A stretch of DNA of 64,000 nt from Bathynomus jamesi (Eukaryota > Arthropoda > Malacostraca > Isopoda > Cirolanidae), in NCBI GenBank assembly GCA_023014485.1, contig JAJOZX010001072.1, positions 640,001 through 704,000 on the forward strand, in the 5' to 3' direction. The translations under genes were made by a program, and so were the position numbers. The notes beneath the pieces are model-generated. The model worked only from the letters and a program-made list of their open reading frames with translations. It was not told where the DNA came from and searched no databases. Shown piece after piece: positions 32,545 through 43,926 of the stretch. The stretch's first letter is position 1; every line of letters begins with the position of its first letter.

Positions 32545-33247
32545 AGCGGCAATTGAAATAATCTTCTAAATCGTTACGACAACTTCGCGTTATATAAAGA
32601 AATAGTTCTTCAGGGTGAACGGTGTAGGTGAGCTCAGCCTTGTACCGATCAATTGCTTTGTACCAAAGTTCATGGTATTTCAAAGAGTCTAAACTTTTTA
32701 AATAAACATCCAGCACTAGACCATTCTCACCAGTCCTACACTCGGTAAACCCATCGAGCAGAGCGGTGTATGCGTATTCAAGTACTGTATCAAAATAAAG
32801 CATGTCCGTAACACGCGCGTCTAATATAGGTTTCAGCTTACGGAATCCGACGATTTCAAACATTCTGTCGAGGATGAAACGGTTTCGCGTAGGAATAAGA
32901 GCGTTATTATCAGAAACATTCTTCCACATCAACCGTATATCAATGCACGGCCGATCGTTATTTGTACACAACGTACATACAACGGCGTATGAGGGTGCGT
33001 CACTAATCTGCTCTCTTCTTGTACCTACGTTAGCAGGTATTTTATAACGATCTTCACTCCACTTCTCAACTATCACAAAGATTCTATTCATCTCCTCGAT
33101 ACTTAAATAAACCCGTTTGTTTGTCGGTCTACATTCCGTTTCCAGTACATAGCTAATGGTACCGGAATTACGCCTGAACACGCGCAACGATTTCGTCACG
33201 GACACATCGTACGAGGCGTTGAGAATGCTGCTCAAAGGAAGTTCCAT
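32534..33247 (-). CDS. Gene Y, copy 3: unrecognised protein, intact
   Basis: Intact frame of about 237 residues from the ATG at 33247. The ATG is conserved in all three copies, while the open frame extends upstream without another ATG. Conserved blocks: LRVFRRNSGTISYVLET, KRVYLSIEEMNRIFVIVEKW, PCIDIRLMWKN, RNRFILDRMFEIVGFRKLKP, YTALLDGFTECR and TVHPEELFLYITRSC. Two Cys in AVVCTLC are conserved. No known domain is clear; a PC4-like single-strand DNA-binding fold is a tentative idea from the VYLS.EEMNRI pattern. Its stop overlaps gene Z by 11 bp. With Z and X it forms a block between the left TIR and the polymerase gene, so a role in early replication or host interaction is plausible but unproven. 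Confidence 0.7.
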   Translation of the reverse strand: MELPLSSILNASYDVSVTKSLRVFRRNSGTISYVLETECRPTNKRVYLSIEEMNRIFVIVEKWSEDRYKIPANVGTRREQISDAPSYAVVCTLCTNNDRPCIDIRLMWKNVSDNNALIPTRNRFILDRMFEIVGFRKLKPILDARVTDMLYFDTVLEYAYTALLDGFTECRTGENGLVLDVYLKSLDSLKYHELWYKAIDRYKAELTYTVHPEELFLYITRSCRNDLEDYFNCRYVE

Positions 33248-33465
33248 CGTATTCGAAGAGCGCACATCCACTCGGCTCAAGCTCTGAGATAACTATGAGC
33301 CGTGTGAGGCACGCAGGTAGGCAGGAATGGTTCGACGGGCGGCTGACTCGATGATACGTGAATGGGCTTGTTCCGCGAGTCGAATTGTTGTACCGGTACA
33401 AGAATATCACTACCAGCCTAAGCACCAGACATTTTGGATAAGAACTAGGAACATTTTATGTTTTA

Positions 33466-34055
33466 CTAAATATCTCCACACTCCGGCGCACTATTTGAGA
33501 GGAACATATGTTCATATTTTTCCTTTCTGCCCATCAAACGATACTCGTCTCTAAACTCTGTTAAAAATTCACGCAGGGCACTAGCCACAACCTCACTACG
33601 AACCTCATCATGATATACGTTAATATAGTGATAAAAATACTTAAGATTGTCCATGATCACGAGATTCACATTTCCAGTCGTAGGGTATGAGTAATCGACA
33701 TGGTGTAGCATGACGTAATACCGCTTGTCACACCACCCATCAGCAAGACTCATTATCCATACCTGCTGCTTCTCTTCTGCACGCGTTGTTTCTTTTACTT
33801 CACGGTGTATGTGAGACTTTATAAGTTTAGCTCTGCAGTATACTTCAGCACATCGTCTGTGCAACGAAAGCCTTCAACGGTCTCACCAGAACATCCGTAG
33901 AGTATTTGTACATCTTGGAACTTCGCACAATCCAATGTGTTTTTAAAAGAGGCATAGGAGGGATGAATAGGAAGTTTTTCGGTATCCACCACATCCTGGC
34001 ACTTTACTGAATACCATTTCGTAAACGTTGTACAAGCAATATTAAAGGTAGCCAT
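33466..34055 (-). pseudogene. Gene X, copy 3: single frameshift
   Basis: The ATG at 34053-34055 gives MATFNIACTTFTKWYSVKCQ. The frame is open to about 33830, where it shifts, and REVKETTRAEEKQQ to MFLSNSAPECGDI continues in the new frame to 33466. Total about 195 residues. Unlike copies 1 and 2, the stretch after residue 45 reads AKFQDVQILYGCSGETVEGF, with no adenain-like CGIYCISFL block. The family is unrecognised. No membrane segment or signal peptide is seen. Confidence 0.6.
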
Positions 34056-34161
34056 TTGAATACACGTCTGATCTGAATACACGTCTGATCTCTCGGGCTT
34101 ACTGCGGTCGACTGACCACGCAGGGACTCCCAGATAGTAGCATGACTCACGGTCTTACAGT

Positions 34162-34172
34162 GGGCGGAGCTT
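34162..34172. promoter_or_regulatory. GGGCGGAGCTT box upstream of X copy 3
   Basis: Same 11-mer as at 4643-4653, about 107 bp upstream of the X start codon. Confidence 0.45.
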
Positions 34173-34183
34173 AGAACTTTCAC

Positions 34184-34185
<2 letters not shown>

Positions 34186-34228
<43 letters not shown>

Positions 34229-34328
34229 GGAGAAAGAGAAACGCTATTTGAAACATGATTTATTTAATAAACGAGATATTCAAGTTATATATATTTACAA
34301 ATACAATTTAATAAACGAGATAGTCAAG

Positions 34329-34367
<39 letters not shown>

Positions 34368-34370
34368 CAA
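34186..34370. repeat. CA and TA microsatellites with a 60-bp direct repeat
   Basis: (CA)n at 34188-34226 and (TA)n near 34330-34364. The segment TTTAATAAACGAGATA(T/G)TCAAGTTATATA occurs twice (34259 and 34308). This fills the gap between X and polB. Confidence 0.75.
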
Positions 34371-34409
34371 ATAGATACGATTATATACAAGACGTGTGAG
34401 TTAGAAGCA

Positions 34410-37400
34410 TCATTGGTATCCAAAGGGTACGGTATCATAGGTACCAGGTAACTGGTAACGTTTCCTATAGGTGTTACGGCACACCATCGTACCCCTAAGT
34501 TCCTTCACGCCCCCAGCTTCTGCGCCCGAAAATTGTGGGTGCCTACAATTAGTTGGGGAGGTTGTTCATCCAAACATACTAGATCCTTCAACGACTCAAA
34601 GTTAACAACCTCCCGATTCGCATGGTTGAGCGTAATACCCTTTGCCTTCACGATATATTTCATTTCCTCCCCCACCCTGACCCGTACCCCATAAGTCTTA
34701 GGTCCTGTTGAGGCAAAAGAGTCGGCGTATGCGTTGTCCCCATACTCATCCTTGATCTCATCAGTGAGCTCGCCGAGGAACTCCCCAATAGTGGGCATGT
34801 ATTCACCCTCCCTCTCTGTGAATATCACGCTATCTGTATCGGCATACAATACTCTCCGCCCAAGAGAATGCAATAGACCCCAAAGTTTTATACGGGCGTA
34901 GGCTGGTGTGAAGCTGGCCACAGGTATGTTTGTAACCCTTGAGGTATCTGTGGCAAATTCAGTGTTGTTGTACTTTATTACGTAAGTATTACCTACATTT
35001 ACGATCTCCATGACCTCTTTATCGGGGGCATTGGCATAATCTCAGACATCGCTATAACTTTGTGCCAAATGAATGCTCCCTCTGCCGGTATTCTGCGCAA
35101 ATTTTCCCCATAGACTGTTTAGACACAACTTTGCACTAAAGCGCTTGCCAGGATTCTTTACAATTTGGACACGATCAAGTTGTATACCTTCGCGGTCGCG
35201 GTAACGTTGAATATAGGCAGACTTTTCATCTTCGGTATCAACTCCTCGCGGATACCCTGATGCCTCAACCTTATCCTTCAAAAAGGTGTTTATATATGGT
35301 GTGAAAAGGTTGGGTAGCTTCTGAAACCTCCACACCTCATGTATCTTCAGTATTCTATAACCATGGCGCACGGCTAGGGCCAACTCAGGACTTGTATATA
35401 CGCCTCTGATCTTACGCTGGTGGGGTATATGGTTACATTCGCCGTTATCCTCTTCCGCGCACTTCACGCACAGGGGAAACATGAGCTTGTCATCGATAAC
35501 GACAGGTAAGATCGGCATCCATAAATTGCGTGGGGGGAGTACGTCTACGAAAGAGATCCCAAAGTAACGATCATTCAAATTTGTTGAAAATTCATTGATG
35601 GATGGTAGGCTAGGCCCCACCAGTTTCTCAGGAGCGCCCACGGGGTACGGATTGCTCTTCATCACGTATGGGTATAAAGAACAGAAATCGTAGTAATGGA
35701 GCTTCACGCCCTCCGTAGGTGGGAAGTATAGTCTGAAAGGATTTGTACGTCCTCCAAACAAGCTATCACCACATTTGAGAGGATCCAGCACCATTGAACG
35801 CTTGATCGCTTTTATTTCCTCACGGTACACCTCGTCTGTCTCCATCCGTGCATCATATTCATGCTCCCACAAGACTTTGTGAGTGAACTGTGATCCTATA
35901 AGTTGATCGCGGGTGCGGGTCGATGCAAGACAGTCGGCAGGAGACCTACCGTGGATATCTCCGGTGACTCGGCACTCAGGACGGGGGCATCCATGCCACC
36001 AGCAACCGTTAAAGGAGTACACAGTCTTCACACCAGTGACACGGTTTTCACTTAACCCATCAACCCAAAAAACACGTCCATTAATCTTAATGGGTACTTC
36101 ACCCGTGTTGCGGGCGTCCTTTATGTATACACCTGTCTGTTGCTGTAGGTGTATGAGCCAGTAAATAGCCTTGTGCCCGTAACTGCGGGGATTGTTTCGG
36201 TGAATAATGGCTAAGGTGTCTTTCGGCATGAAGTTATTCTTGAACACCGTAAAACATAATGATGCGATGGTGGTTGCGACTTGCAGTGGATCGCATTTGA
36301 AACGGGCTATGTACATCCTTCTAAAGGCCTGGAAACATACTCTAAGCACGCGCACATCATTCACGCAATAACGCTCACATTCATCAGCTATATTATAAGG
36401 GTTACTTTCATTAAAACTGTCGTAGTATCTATCAAAGTCTTCACGTTCATCCATACAGTCAAAATAATGTTTGGGGGGTGGTGGGCCTACGTAGTTTAAA
36501 GTCTCGCTGGTGAGGAAAGTGTATGGGAAGTATCCTTTGGAAACTTCAGCTGCTACTCCCAACACCTTTGGTAGCTTTGCTAATTTACAAGGTGTGAATA
36601 ATAAAGTATCTTTAAATTGTACATTGCCTCTTATCTGCATCTGTATTAATTTGTTGCCTCTTTTCAATGGATCACCTGTAAATATCTCAGAGGATTCGTG
36701 TTCAAGCAAGTCCTTATAAAGGAACTGCGTGTCAAACTTTGCCCCGTTATGGGCGAGAATATACACAGTCATTTTTTTGAACTTGTCGGCTAACTTGACA
36801 ATATAGGACACAAATAGTTTCACAGGACTATCGCTGACATTCGTTTTAAAAACGTTTGTCCGTTTACCACATTTGGGGCACTCGTCACATTCGATATCCA
36901 TACACTCATCACAGATAGTCTGGCTCACAAGTAAATGTGGAATTACCTCTTTGGTTTCAGCGTTCGTATATTTTTCTATATCGTAGTATACAGTTATACA
37001 AGGGTTATTTTTAGGCTTAGCATCTTTCATATAACATACATGCTTTACTCCATCCGCCTTATATTCCTCCTGGCATGTAGGGCAGTGAATTACGTCACAC
37101 TGTGCTTAAATTTTCCCCAATTATCCATTGTGTGAAACATACCACATTCACAGATTCTCATTTTCCTGCACGTGCCAATTGATTTATGGAAACCAAAACA
37201 GCTATTATTGAAAAATGTGCGTCTACACACATCACAGTCTTTCTTCTCAGCTTCAACTACACGGCTTTCACATTTGGTGCTTTTACACTGCTCACATACC
37301 ATGTGACATTCTTTACAATGTCTCACTATATCATCCGCAAACTCGAGGCACCCCTTACACAAATCATGATGTCTCCCATATTTTCGACTTTTGTCATAAC

Positions 37401-38549
37401 TCGCGTAAAGCCACCTTATATTACGGATGGGGATACGTTGTCCCTGACAATCCTAAAATAAGTAGGGCCTTGTACGATCTCTCACACAGCTTTTAAAAAC
37501 ATACACAGTCCTACGACGATCATCCAACCCAAACACAACTATGCGGACATTCATTTCCTGTTCTACCCTTCTCAGCTCTTCAGGACCCATATTACAAATT
37601 TCAAGTTCACAGTCTACAGCTAGTTTACGGGCATGCTCCACGACTGTAGGCAACCAAATTTTTTGAGTTCGTGTATTTTGTACAGTAAACATACGTGCTA
37701 AGAGTACTGCTATAAAGCCGCAACCACGATCGACGTTTATATGCCGTCTATAAATAGCTTGAGAATTGAAGTTAAGAGTATACGGTATGGCACTATGACC
37801 CGCAACACGGTATACATGGTCAATATTTACCGTGAAGTTGTCCATATTGAAGGCTATACTACTTTGGGCGGCTTGCATTATACGCCCTAATATATATTCT
37901 ACATCTTCAGCCGCCAAACGTCTAAATGGCACTATCACCCAATAATCGTCTACATCAGCGTCATCTGACCCGAATCCAAAGGACAGACTCGTCCTGACTT
38001 CACGCTCGTCACGATTATGAAGAGCAAACTCTATAATATGCTCTACAACCCGGCGTAGTCCGCGCTCAATTCCACTGCTATACATGACTCTAGGGTCGAC
38101 CCTGACTCTATACCGATTTCTAGTCAAGGCTGGGGTGGGGGCTGCGGATCGCACCAATTCCAGCGTTATACCATCCTCAACAGAACGGGGGGCGGAATTA
38201 GTGGATATATTAGCGGAAGGTGCTGCTGATGGGGGCCCTGTTGCGTAGGAGGTTGATGGTTGGGGCTCTATTATTGTAGACTTAACAGAACGGGGGGCGG
38301 CGGATGAATAAGGGGATATATTAGGTGCTGCTGGGGGTGTTGTTGCGTAAGAGGTTGAGGGTTGGGGATTTATTACCGCTGCAACAGACGCGTATTTCGG
38401 TCGCTTTATACCTGACGTGGGTATCTCATACCTCCGCTTTGGACGTGTTACCGGTATCGCTGGTGAGGGTTCAGGGGAGGAGATCACAACTACACTGTCG
38501 TCGACGTCATCCGTAATGATGGGCTGCTCTACCTCATCGTCATTCACGG
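34410..38549 (-). pseudogene. polB: Protein-primed family-B DNA polymerase of Polinton P2
   Basis: About 1350 codons with four breaks: in-frame TAG at 37453-37455, frameshift near 37105, in-frame TGA at 35042-35044, and frameshift near 34510. The N-terminal part (38547-37456) is Pro/Ser-rich, then carries DRGCGFIAVLLARMF and an EMNVRIVVFGLDD region. A zinc-binding segment rich in Cys pairs follows (37362-37060: CKGC, CKECHMVCEQC, CPTC). Next come the exonuclease motifs (YYDIEKY near 36985, AHNGAKFDTQF, YCVNDVRVL) and polymerase motifs A (YDFCSLYPYVM), B (KLCLNSLWGKF) and C (YADTDSV, about 34829-34846). This enzyme replicates the linear element from protein-primed ends. It is divergent from the ATPase gene. 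The start codon is uncertain and an upstream exon is possible. Confidence 0.9.
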
Positions 38550-38551
38550 TT

Positions 38552-38613
38552 CTGTGGGAGAAAAAATATAAGGATCAGCACTCAAAATTTGTAATATTTT
38601 GTAAATGACTCAC
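38552..38613 (-). promoter_or_regulatory. Candidate 62-bp intron upstream of polB
   Basis: On the minus strand a GTGAGT donor (38613-38608) and a pyrimidine-rich acceptor TTTTTTCTCCCACAG (ending 38552) bracket 62 bp, directly before the polB frame, which lacks an upstream ATG. This is the only gap between the divergent polB and ATPase genes, so it must also hold their promoters. Confidence 0.35.
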
Positions 38614-38635
38614 TTAGGAGTGTGACGTGTTAGAA

Positions 38636-39265
38636 ATGGACTCTGTAGTAAAATTCAGATTCACGAGCCCATCCACATGTATTATATCTGGACCTACAGG
38701 ATGTGGTAAAACTGTGTTTATGCTTAAAATCATTAAAGAAAAGGGGGAGATGTTCTCGAAATTTGTGCATAAAGTTATATGGTGCTATTCGACGTATCAA
38801 TCAGTGTTCAACGAGTACCAAGATGATATTTTGTTCCACAAAGGCGTATATGACGTTAATTCGTTAAAGGGAAATGAACATACAATCATTGTAATTGACG
38901 ATCTCATGTTGGAGATGGATAAAACGTTTGCCGAGACACATACAGTATTCTCCCACCATCTTAACATAAGCGTGTTCTTCATCAATCAGAATCTATTTTT
39001 CAAAAATAGATACATGCGCGATGTGTCGTTAAATACGCAATATCTAGTCTTATTCGCGCAACGTAGAGATGTATCACAAATTGGGGTATTAGCCAATCAA
39101 ATGTTCCCGAATCAGCGTAAGGAGTTTTTGGAAGTTTATAAAGAAGCTACAAGCACGCGTTACGGATATTTGCTTTGCGATCTTCATCCGCGAAACACGT
39201 TTAGAGTGCTTCTGCGAACGAATATATTTCCAAACGAGCCTGAAACGGTGTATATTCCAGAATGA
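38636..39265 (+). CDS. Genome-packaging ATPase of Polinton P2 (FtsK/HerA-type)
   Basis: Intact frame of 209 residues from the ATG at 38636. Walker A GPTGCGKT at residues 19-26 and Walker B IIVIDD at residues 84-89 are both complete. A later FINQNLF segment matches the sensor region of A32-like packaging ATPases. The length is normal for Polintons. In related viruses it drives DNA into capsids. It starts the plus-strand virion gene cluster. Its TGA overlaps the next ATG (ATGA at 39262-39265). It is the only core gene of P2 without a visible lesion. Confidence 0.88.
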   Translation: MDSVVKFRFTSPSTCIISGPTGCGKTVFMLKIIKEKGEMFSKFVHKVIWCYSTYQSVFNEYQDDILFHKGVYDVNSLKGNEHTIIVIDDLMLEMDKTFAETHTVFSHHLNISVFFINQNLFFKNRYMRDVSLNTQYLVLFAQRRDVSQIGVLANQMFPNQRKEFLEVYKEATSTRYGYLLCDLHPRNTFRVLLRTNIFPNEPETVYIPE

Positions 39266-39584
39266 CAAAGAGACTAAAGAAATACCGTGAATTAATAAAA
39301 ATCTATCATCGACTGCCTCGGGCAATGCAGCAGATGTTTATTAAAATATCGATGCCGACTTTTTAAAATGCATCTGTGAAATCTGTCTTAACGTTATAAA
39401 TTGCAATGTATCAATGAAAACCCATCAGAAGGCTCGCCTACGCCGCTACAAGAACATAATACGTGCACTCGCTCGTAAAAGCCAAACTGTAGCGAAGAAA
39501 AAACGAATTATTGTACAAACAGGAGGGTCATTTCTCCCCATCTTATTTTCAGTTTTGGGTCCTTTACTGACTAGATTAATATAA
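39262..39584 (+). pseudogene. Small basic/hydrophobic Polinton virion-type protein
   Basis: The ATG at 39262 overlaps the ATPase stop. One frameshift near 39340 separates MTKRLKKYRELIKIYHRLPR from the rest. The rest has CICEICLNVINCNVS, basic KARLRRYKN and KKKRIIVQTGG, and a hydrophobic end SFLPILFSVLGPLLTRLI. Basic stretch plus GG and a membrane-active-looking tail are typical of a conserved small Polinton/adintovirus gene at this place, often likened to adenovirus minor capsid peptides. That role is inferred. Its stop overlaps the next ATG (TAATG). Confidence 0.7.
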
Positions 39585-40149
39585 TGAAGAAAGTGGTAGT
39601 GATTCCCCACGAGGTGTACGCCTCACTGCAAAGAGACACGTATCTAGATCCCCGTAAAAGCAGACTTAAAAGAATGGAAAGCGAATTGTTAGCCCTATTA
39701 AACAGTGAAAAACACCTGATGAGAAAAGAATCTTATACCAAGAAACTCTGCAGAAATTTCTTCACGAGTACGAAAATTATAAGAGCCCTACAGAGATTCC
39801 TGTGGTTATTAGGCACAGCACGGGGGACGATGGCGACATAGGATCTGTACCCGACGACACAGCTGACCAACCAAAAAGATTAGCCACACAACATATCGAA
39901 CATGTATTAAAAAATACCCTCCCACTTACATTGAGGAGTAAAGGCTTAAGTCTTTATAATCTATTGAATGAGGATCCCGCCATACAATGGACCGATACAG
40001 GGGAGATCATTGGGGAAGGATCAAAGGTACAGGGATCGAATATCGTAGACATTGTCCATGATCTGGTGAGAAAGTGGGATAGGCCATCATCATCAGGATG
40101 GAAGCATATTAAAGCAAGACTACAACAAATAAATGTCCCTAAACGTTGA
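39584..40149 (+). pseudogene. Conserved Polinton protein of unknown function
   Basis: Starts MKKVVVIPHEVYASLQ. The frame shifts near 39735 and continues to 40149 with TLRSKGLSLYNLLNEDPAIQ, DTGEIIGEG, SNIVDIVHDLVRKW and SGWKHIKARLQQINVP. Order and motifs fit the conserved uncharacterised protein between the small virion gene and the integrase in arthropod Polintons. No catalytic motif is visible. The 140 bp that follow (40150-40291) hold no clear gene. Confidence 0.65.
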
Positions 40150-40291
40150 TAGGAAATCTGAACAGGTTAAAGACTTGAACATGCAACGCCTGTGACACAA
40201 TTGAAGGCGCCGTCACCCTGGCGGTAACACCTTTGAAGAGGAGCAAGAAGAGGTTAAACCAACCCTACCCACGTGCCTCTAAAATACGCAA

Positions 40292-41323
40292 ATGGCTAAC
40301 GTATTAACTAAACGCTCTTATGACATTTCTACCCCATCCTCTTACGGCGGCGTAGATAGACTGTACGTTTACGGAGTAGGAAAAAAAGATGTTGAAAGAT
40401 TTTTGAGGGAGCAGGACGCTTATACGCTTCATAAGCCTGTGAGAAAAAGGTTTAAAACAGCCAAGACAACGGCTTCCCGATTGATTCTATTTGGCAAGCA
40501 GATTTAACAGACATGCAAAGATATTCTGTGTATAACGATGGTTACCGCTACATTCTATTCATAATAGACGTGTTCTCTAGATATCTGTGGCTAGTTCCTG
40601 TGAAAAATAAATCACCTGAAACAGTTGCTAAAGCCACCAAAACGCTAATGTTAAAAGAAAACAGGGTTCCTGGCTATTTTTGTACGGATATGGGAAGGAG
40701 TTTATAGGCGTGCTTTTCAGAATATGTTGACAGAGTTTAATATCAGCTATTACACAACCAATTCTATACATAAGGCTTCTTTAGCTAAGAGTTCAGCGCA
40801 CCATAAAGGAACGCATGCACCGTTATTTTACACATAAAAACCATACAGATTTCTAGACATTCTGGAATCATTGGCATCATCCTACACCGCTCACACCATC
40901 GCACGATTGGGGCAACACCTAACGAAGTTTTTGAAAGAGGTACGATCCCGAGAAGAGATGGATCACCACCACCACCACCACACTCTGTGCGCTTCAAAAT
41001 CAATGATTATGTAAGGCTGTCGCGTTCGGGGAATAAATTCGCAAAGGTTTTTGAGCAAGGATGGACACGCGAGATTTTAAAGTTAGGGCTGTGAGACCTA
41101 AAGGTGAGATAATGATGTATTACATTGAAGATTTGAATGGGGAAGAAATCTCAGGAGGCTTTTACCGCGAGGAATTGCAGAAAGTTGCGTTTAATTTAGA
41201 AAAAAATGTGTTTAAAATTGAGAAAATTTTAGGAAGCAAAGGTTCAGGAAGGAGAAAATGTACCTGCTGAAATGGCTAGGGTACCCAGAAAGCTTCAACA
41301 CCTATAAAAAGCTGATGCAATAA
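40292..41323 (+). pseudogene. Retroviral-type integrase with chromodomain, frameshifted
   Basis: ATG at 40292. N-terminal part GGVDRLYVYGVGKKDVERFL and REQDAYTLHKPVRKRF, then a frameshift near 40470. The rve core follows: first catalytic Asp in WQADLTDM, then YRYILFIIDVFSRYLWLVPV, second Asp in FCTDMG, then another frameshift near 40695. Where the catalytic Glu is expected (about 40780-40795) the codon appears to be AAG (Lys). The C-terminal SH3-like segment (YIEDLNGEEISGGFYREELQ) and a chromodomain end (YLLKWLGYPESFNTY) follow, the latter after another shift near 41250. It would have inserted the element and made 6-bp duplications. At least three frameshifts leave it dead. Confidence 0.85.
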
Positions 41324-41338
41324 TGAAGCTTAAATAGT

Positions 41339-42199
41339 ATGCAACATGGCTCTAACCATTTCTACGTCACACTCCCGTCCTCCTCGTCCTGTCTGTACAC
41401 CCTAACAACACGGTAGCCAACTTTGTAACAGAACTCCATGGGCACATTGAATTGGGTCGTGATTCGTATGGGTGGGGATATGCGAAATTCAGCTGGACAC
41501 CGTCTTTTTAAATATTGAACATAAAGAAACCGTTTTTACGATTCTTAGAGACATTGACGAGTGTGAAAAAGCTGGGTAGCTATGGATGAAACTATGCGCA
41601 TCGCTCGGACTAAGATTACACGGTATTACAGTACAGAAGTAAGACTAGGGCCGGTCAATATGGTTCGGCCGAGGATGTTGTGAGAGGCTTAAACGTAAGT
41701 TTAAGAAACTCAAACCTTACGAATGATTTAGTATATGAAATCGTAAACAACCCTGCACATACACTAATCCTAAAATCAAAGACTAACAGACGTCTTAAAG
41801 AACATAGAAAGTTCAAATTCTAACCAACGGCCGATATAGCCGCCTTCCAAAGAGACACATTTCACGAGACACAGTATAACTTGTCCAGATTAATGTATCA
41901 ATTGAAGATGGAGAAATTGGCTGAAAGGTCCCCAGACATGTGCTATTTTACAGTAATATAGTGGAGCACCAGTTTGTTTGGGGATACCCAGGCACGCCTG
42001 CTGCGCATTGCTCACATCCCCAACCATAGAGGAAGGAGTTTGAGTATTACATATGACAGACCCCATTATGTGAATGTCGCAACTAATTTAATAACCAATA
42101 TCACAATATATATAAGACGATTGAGGGCGAAAACTTCCCATTCGTAACGGGAGCTTAACAGTGAAGCTACACTTTCGACGCACTGATTATAATGGATAG
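41339..42199 (+). pseudogene. Penton-like minor capsid protein of Polinton P2
   Basis: The ATG at 41339 leads to NHFYVTLPSSSS. After a frameshift near 41400 comes NNTVANFVTELHGHIELGRD and GWGYAKFSW. Later blocks are GQYGSAEDVVRGLNVSLRNS (near 41670) and GDTQARLLRIAHIPNHRGRS, DRPHYVNVATNLI (near 41970-42090), and KLHFRRTDYNG at the end. This set matches the Polinton minor capsid (penton) gene. Several indels and stops are present. The stop overlaps the next ATG by 8 bp. Confidence 0.75.
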
Positions 42200-42542
42200 A
42201 AAGCCTTTCACCGTCTATCGGAGGATGCGATACCAGCGCGGTAGTGGACTTGGATCCATTTTTTCATCCATACTACGTACGGCTGTTCCTTTGCTGAAGA
42301 GGGGTGCCAGATACCTTGGAAGGAAGCGCTACAATCAGGCCTTAACACTGCAGAAGACATATTGGCCGGGCTAACCTAAAGAAGCTCTAAAAACATTTAA
42401 AGCGTACACGGAACGAAATCATCAAGATGCAAAGAGAAAAATGCGTGGTGGCGGGAAGAAGAAGAGGGCTCCCCGGAAGAAGAAGGGGTCACGTGGTATT
42501 AAACGTAAAAGGCTATCAAAAAGAAATGCTGTAAGCGAATGA
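42192..42542 (+). pseudogene. Basic core-type peptide (adenovirus pX-like)
   Basis: ATG at 42192: RRMRYQRGSGLGSIFSSILR followed by TAVPLLKRGARYLGRK, then a stop/frameshift near 42372. After it a highly basic tail (RKMRGGGKKKRAPRKKKGSR, IKRKRLSKRN) runs to 42542. A Gly-rich amphipathic head with a Lys/Arg tail suggests a DNA-condensing or membrane-active virion component. The assignment rests on motif and gene order. Confidence 0.65.
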
Positions 42543-42599
42543 AACCTATGGTTGACCACTTTTTTGACTGATATAAGCTAAGGATATTGATCTCATGAA

Positions 42600-43925
42600 T
42601 CATAGTTTGTTTACCACTTGTCGAGAGAGGAGTCACTATTTCGCCATGGCACGCTTCATCCCCATGTAGTTCACAATGCTGTAAATCGGAGCTGTCCTTT
42701 TTTGAGCTCCCGCCAACCCAAGTTTCTATTGAGCACAGTGACTTTATTACAATTAACCCTTTAAACACAATTAATTCACCGAGTGCACCTATAGAATTCG
42801 TGATACCCAGCTCAGGTCCTTACTTTTTTGATCCAAGCTGTGTGCACATGTACGCTAAGCTACGTATAGCCCATTCTGATGGAACGGTCTGCGATGACAA
42901 TATGCTGTATACCCTGAAACAAACTTTCTGCACGCCATATTCAACCAGTGTGACGTATATTTAAATCAGACCAACATATCGGCAGGCCGGGGTACTATCA
43001 TCTACGAGCCTATTTGGAAAATGTCCTCAACTTTCCAAAGAAGCGAAGGCTACCTTTTTAAGTGCGGAGGGATATTATCAAACTAAAGATGAAAATAGTA
43101 TAAGGACAATTTAAAAATTCTAAAAAGAAAATATACGAGTGTTTTGGACGGTTGCACACAGATTTCACTTTCCAGGAGAAGTTGCTTGTGACGGGTGGAT
43201 ATGAAATAAAGCTCACCCGCACGAGTCCTGAATCTGCTTAAATCTGGATGCGAATCAAGAAGAGGGTGCAAAGTCCGTTGTGGTTCACATTATGGACACA
43301 TACCTCCGCGTACGGCGAGTGAAGTTAAGTTCACCAAACACTAGAAATTGAGAAAAATTTTACTAAACGCTACAGTGAAATATCCTATTAACAGAGTGCA
43401 GATCAAACTATATACGGTTCCTGCAGGGTTGGCAATCGAAGCAGATAGAAAACATTGCCCTGGGAAATCTTCCTAAAAGGATATTATCGGCATGCAGGAC
43501 CACGCTCGGTGAATGGAAAATATAAAAAGAGTGCCTTTAAATTCGAGAATTTCGGACTTAAAATATAACTCTATACGTTTAATGCACTGCTTTGGTTGGA
43601 CATGGTACTGACTATTCATCAGACGCTGTGTTACCTCTTTGTGCCAGAGCCTATATATCTGACCCATATTGCAGGTGATTGTGATGAGCTTGGTATGGGG
43701 TACGCAGGAAGAATTCATTGATCAATTTAACCTTTCCCGTTTGACATTACACCTGACTTATCTGCTAGCGTAATACCCATTTAACCCCACAGCAGAGCGG
43801 TAACATCTCAGTGCGGCTGGAATTCGCCAAGCCTATAGACGCTCCTATTAGTGTACTAGTATATCTCGAATCGCAAGCCCTAATAGAAGTAGATAGATTT
43901 AGAAGCGTTATCACTGACTTTTTAA
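42600..43925 (+). pseudogene. Double-jelly-roll major capsid protein of Polinton P2
   Basis: The start is unclear. From about 42679 the frame reads LSFFELPPTQVSIEHSDFIT, then APIEFVIPSSGPYFFDPS and VHMYAKLRIAHSDG. Other frames carry ETNFLHAIFNQCDVYLNQTN (near 42920), AYLENVLNFP, CFGRLHTDFTFQEKLLVTGG (near 43150), VVVHIMDTYLRVRRVKLSS and, at the end, VRLEFAKPIDAPISVLVYLE (43811 onward). These are the conserved stretches of Polinton major capsid proteins. At least five frameshifts or stops break it, and about 43330-43800 is hard to follow. Confidence 0.75.
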
Positions 43926-43926
43926 A

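Noticed and set aside
36510..36719. Plus-strand frames inside polB and the other late genes
   Set aside because: Shadows of the minus-strand polymerase gene with no independent support.
40963..40983. Run of CAC codons like a His tag, suggesting vector contamination
   Set aside because: It lies inside a decayed integrase gene with matching flanks; a simple CAC microsatellite explains it.
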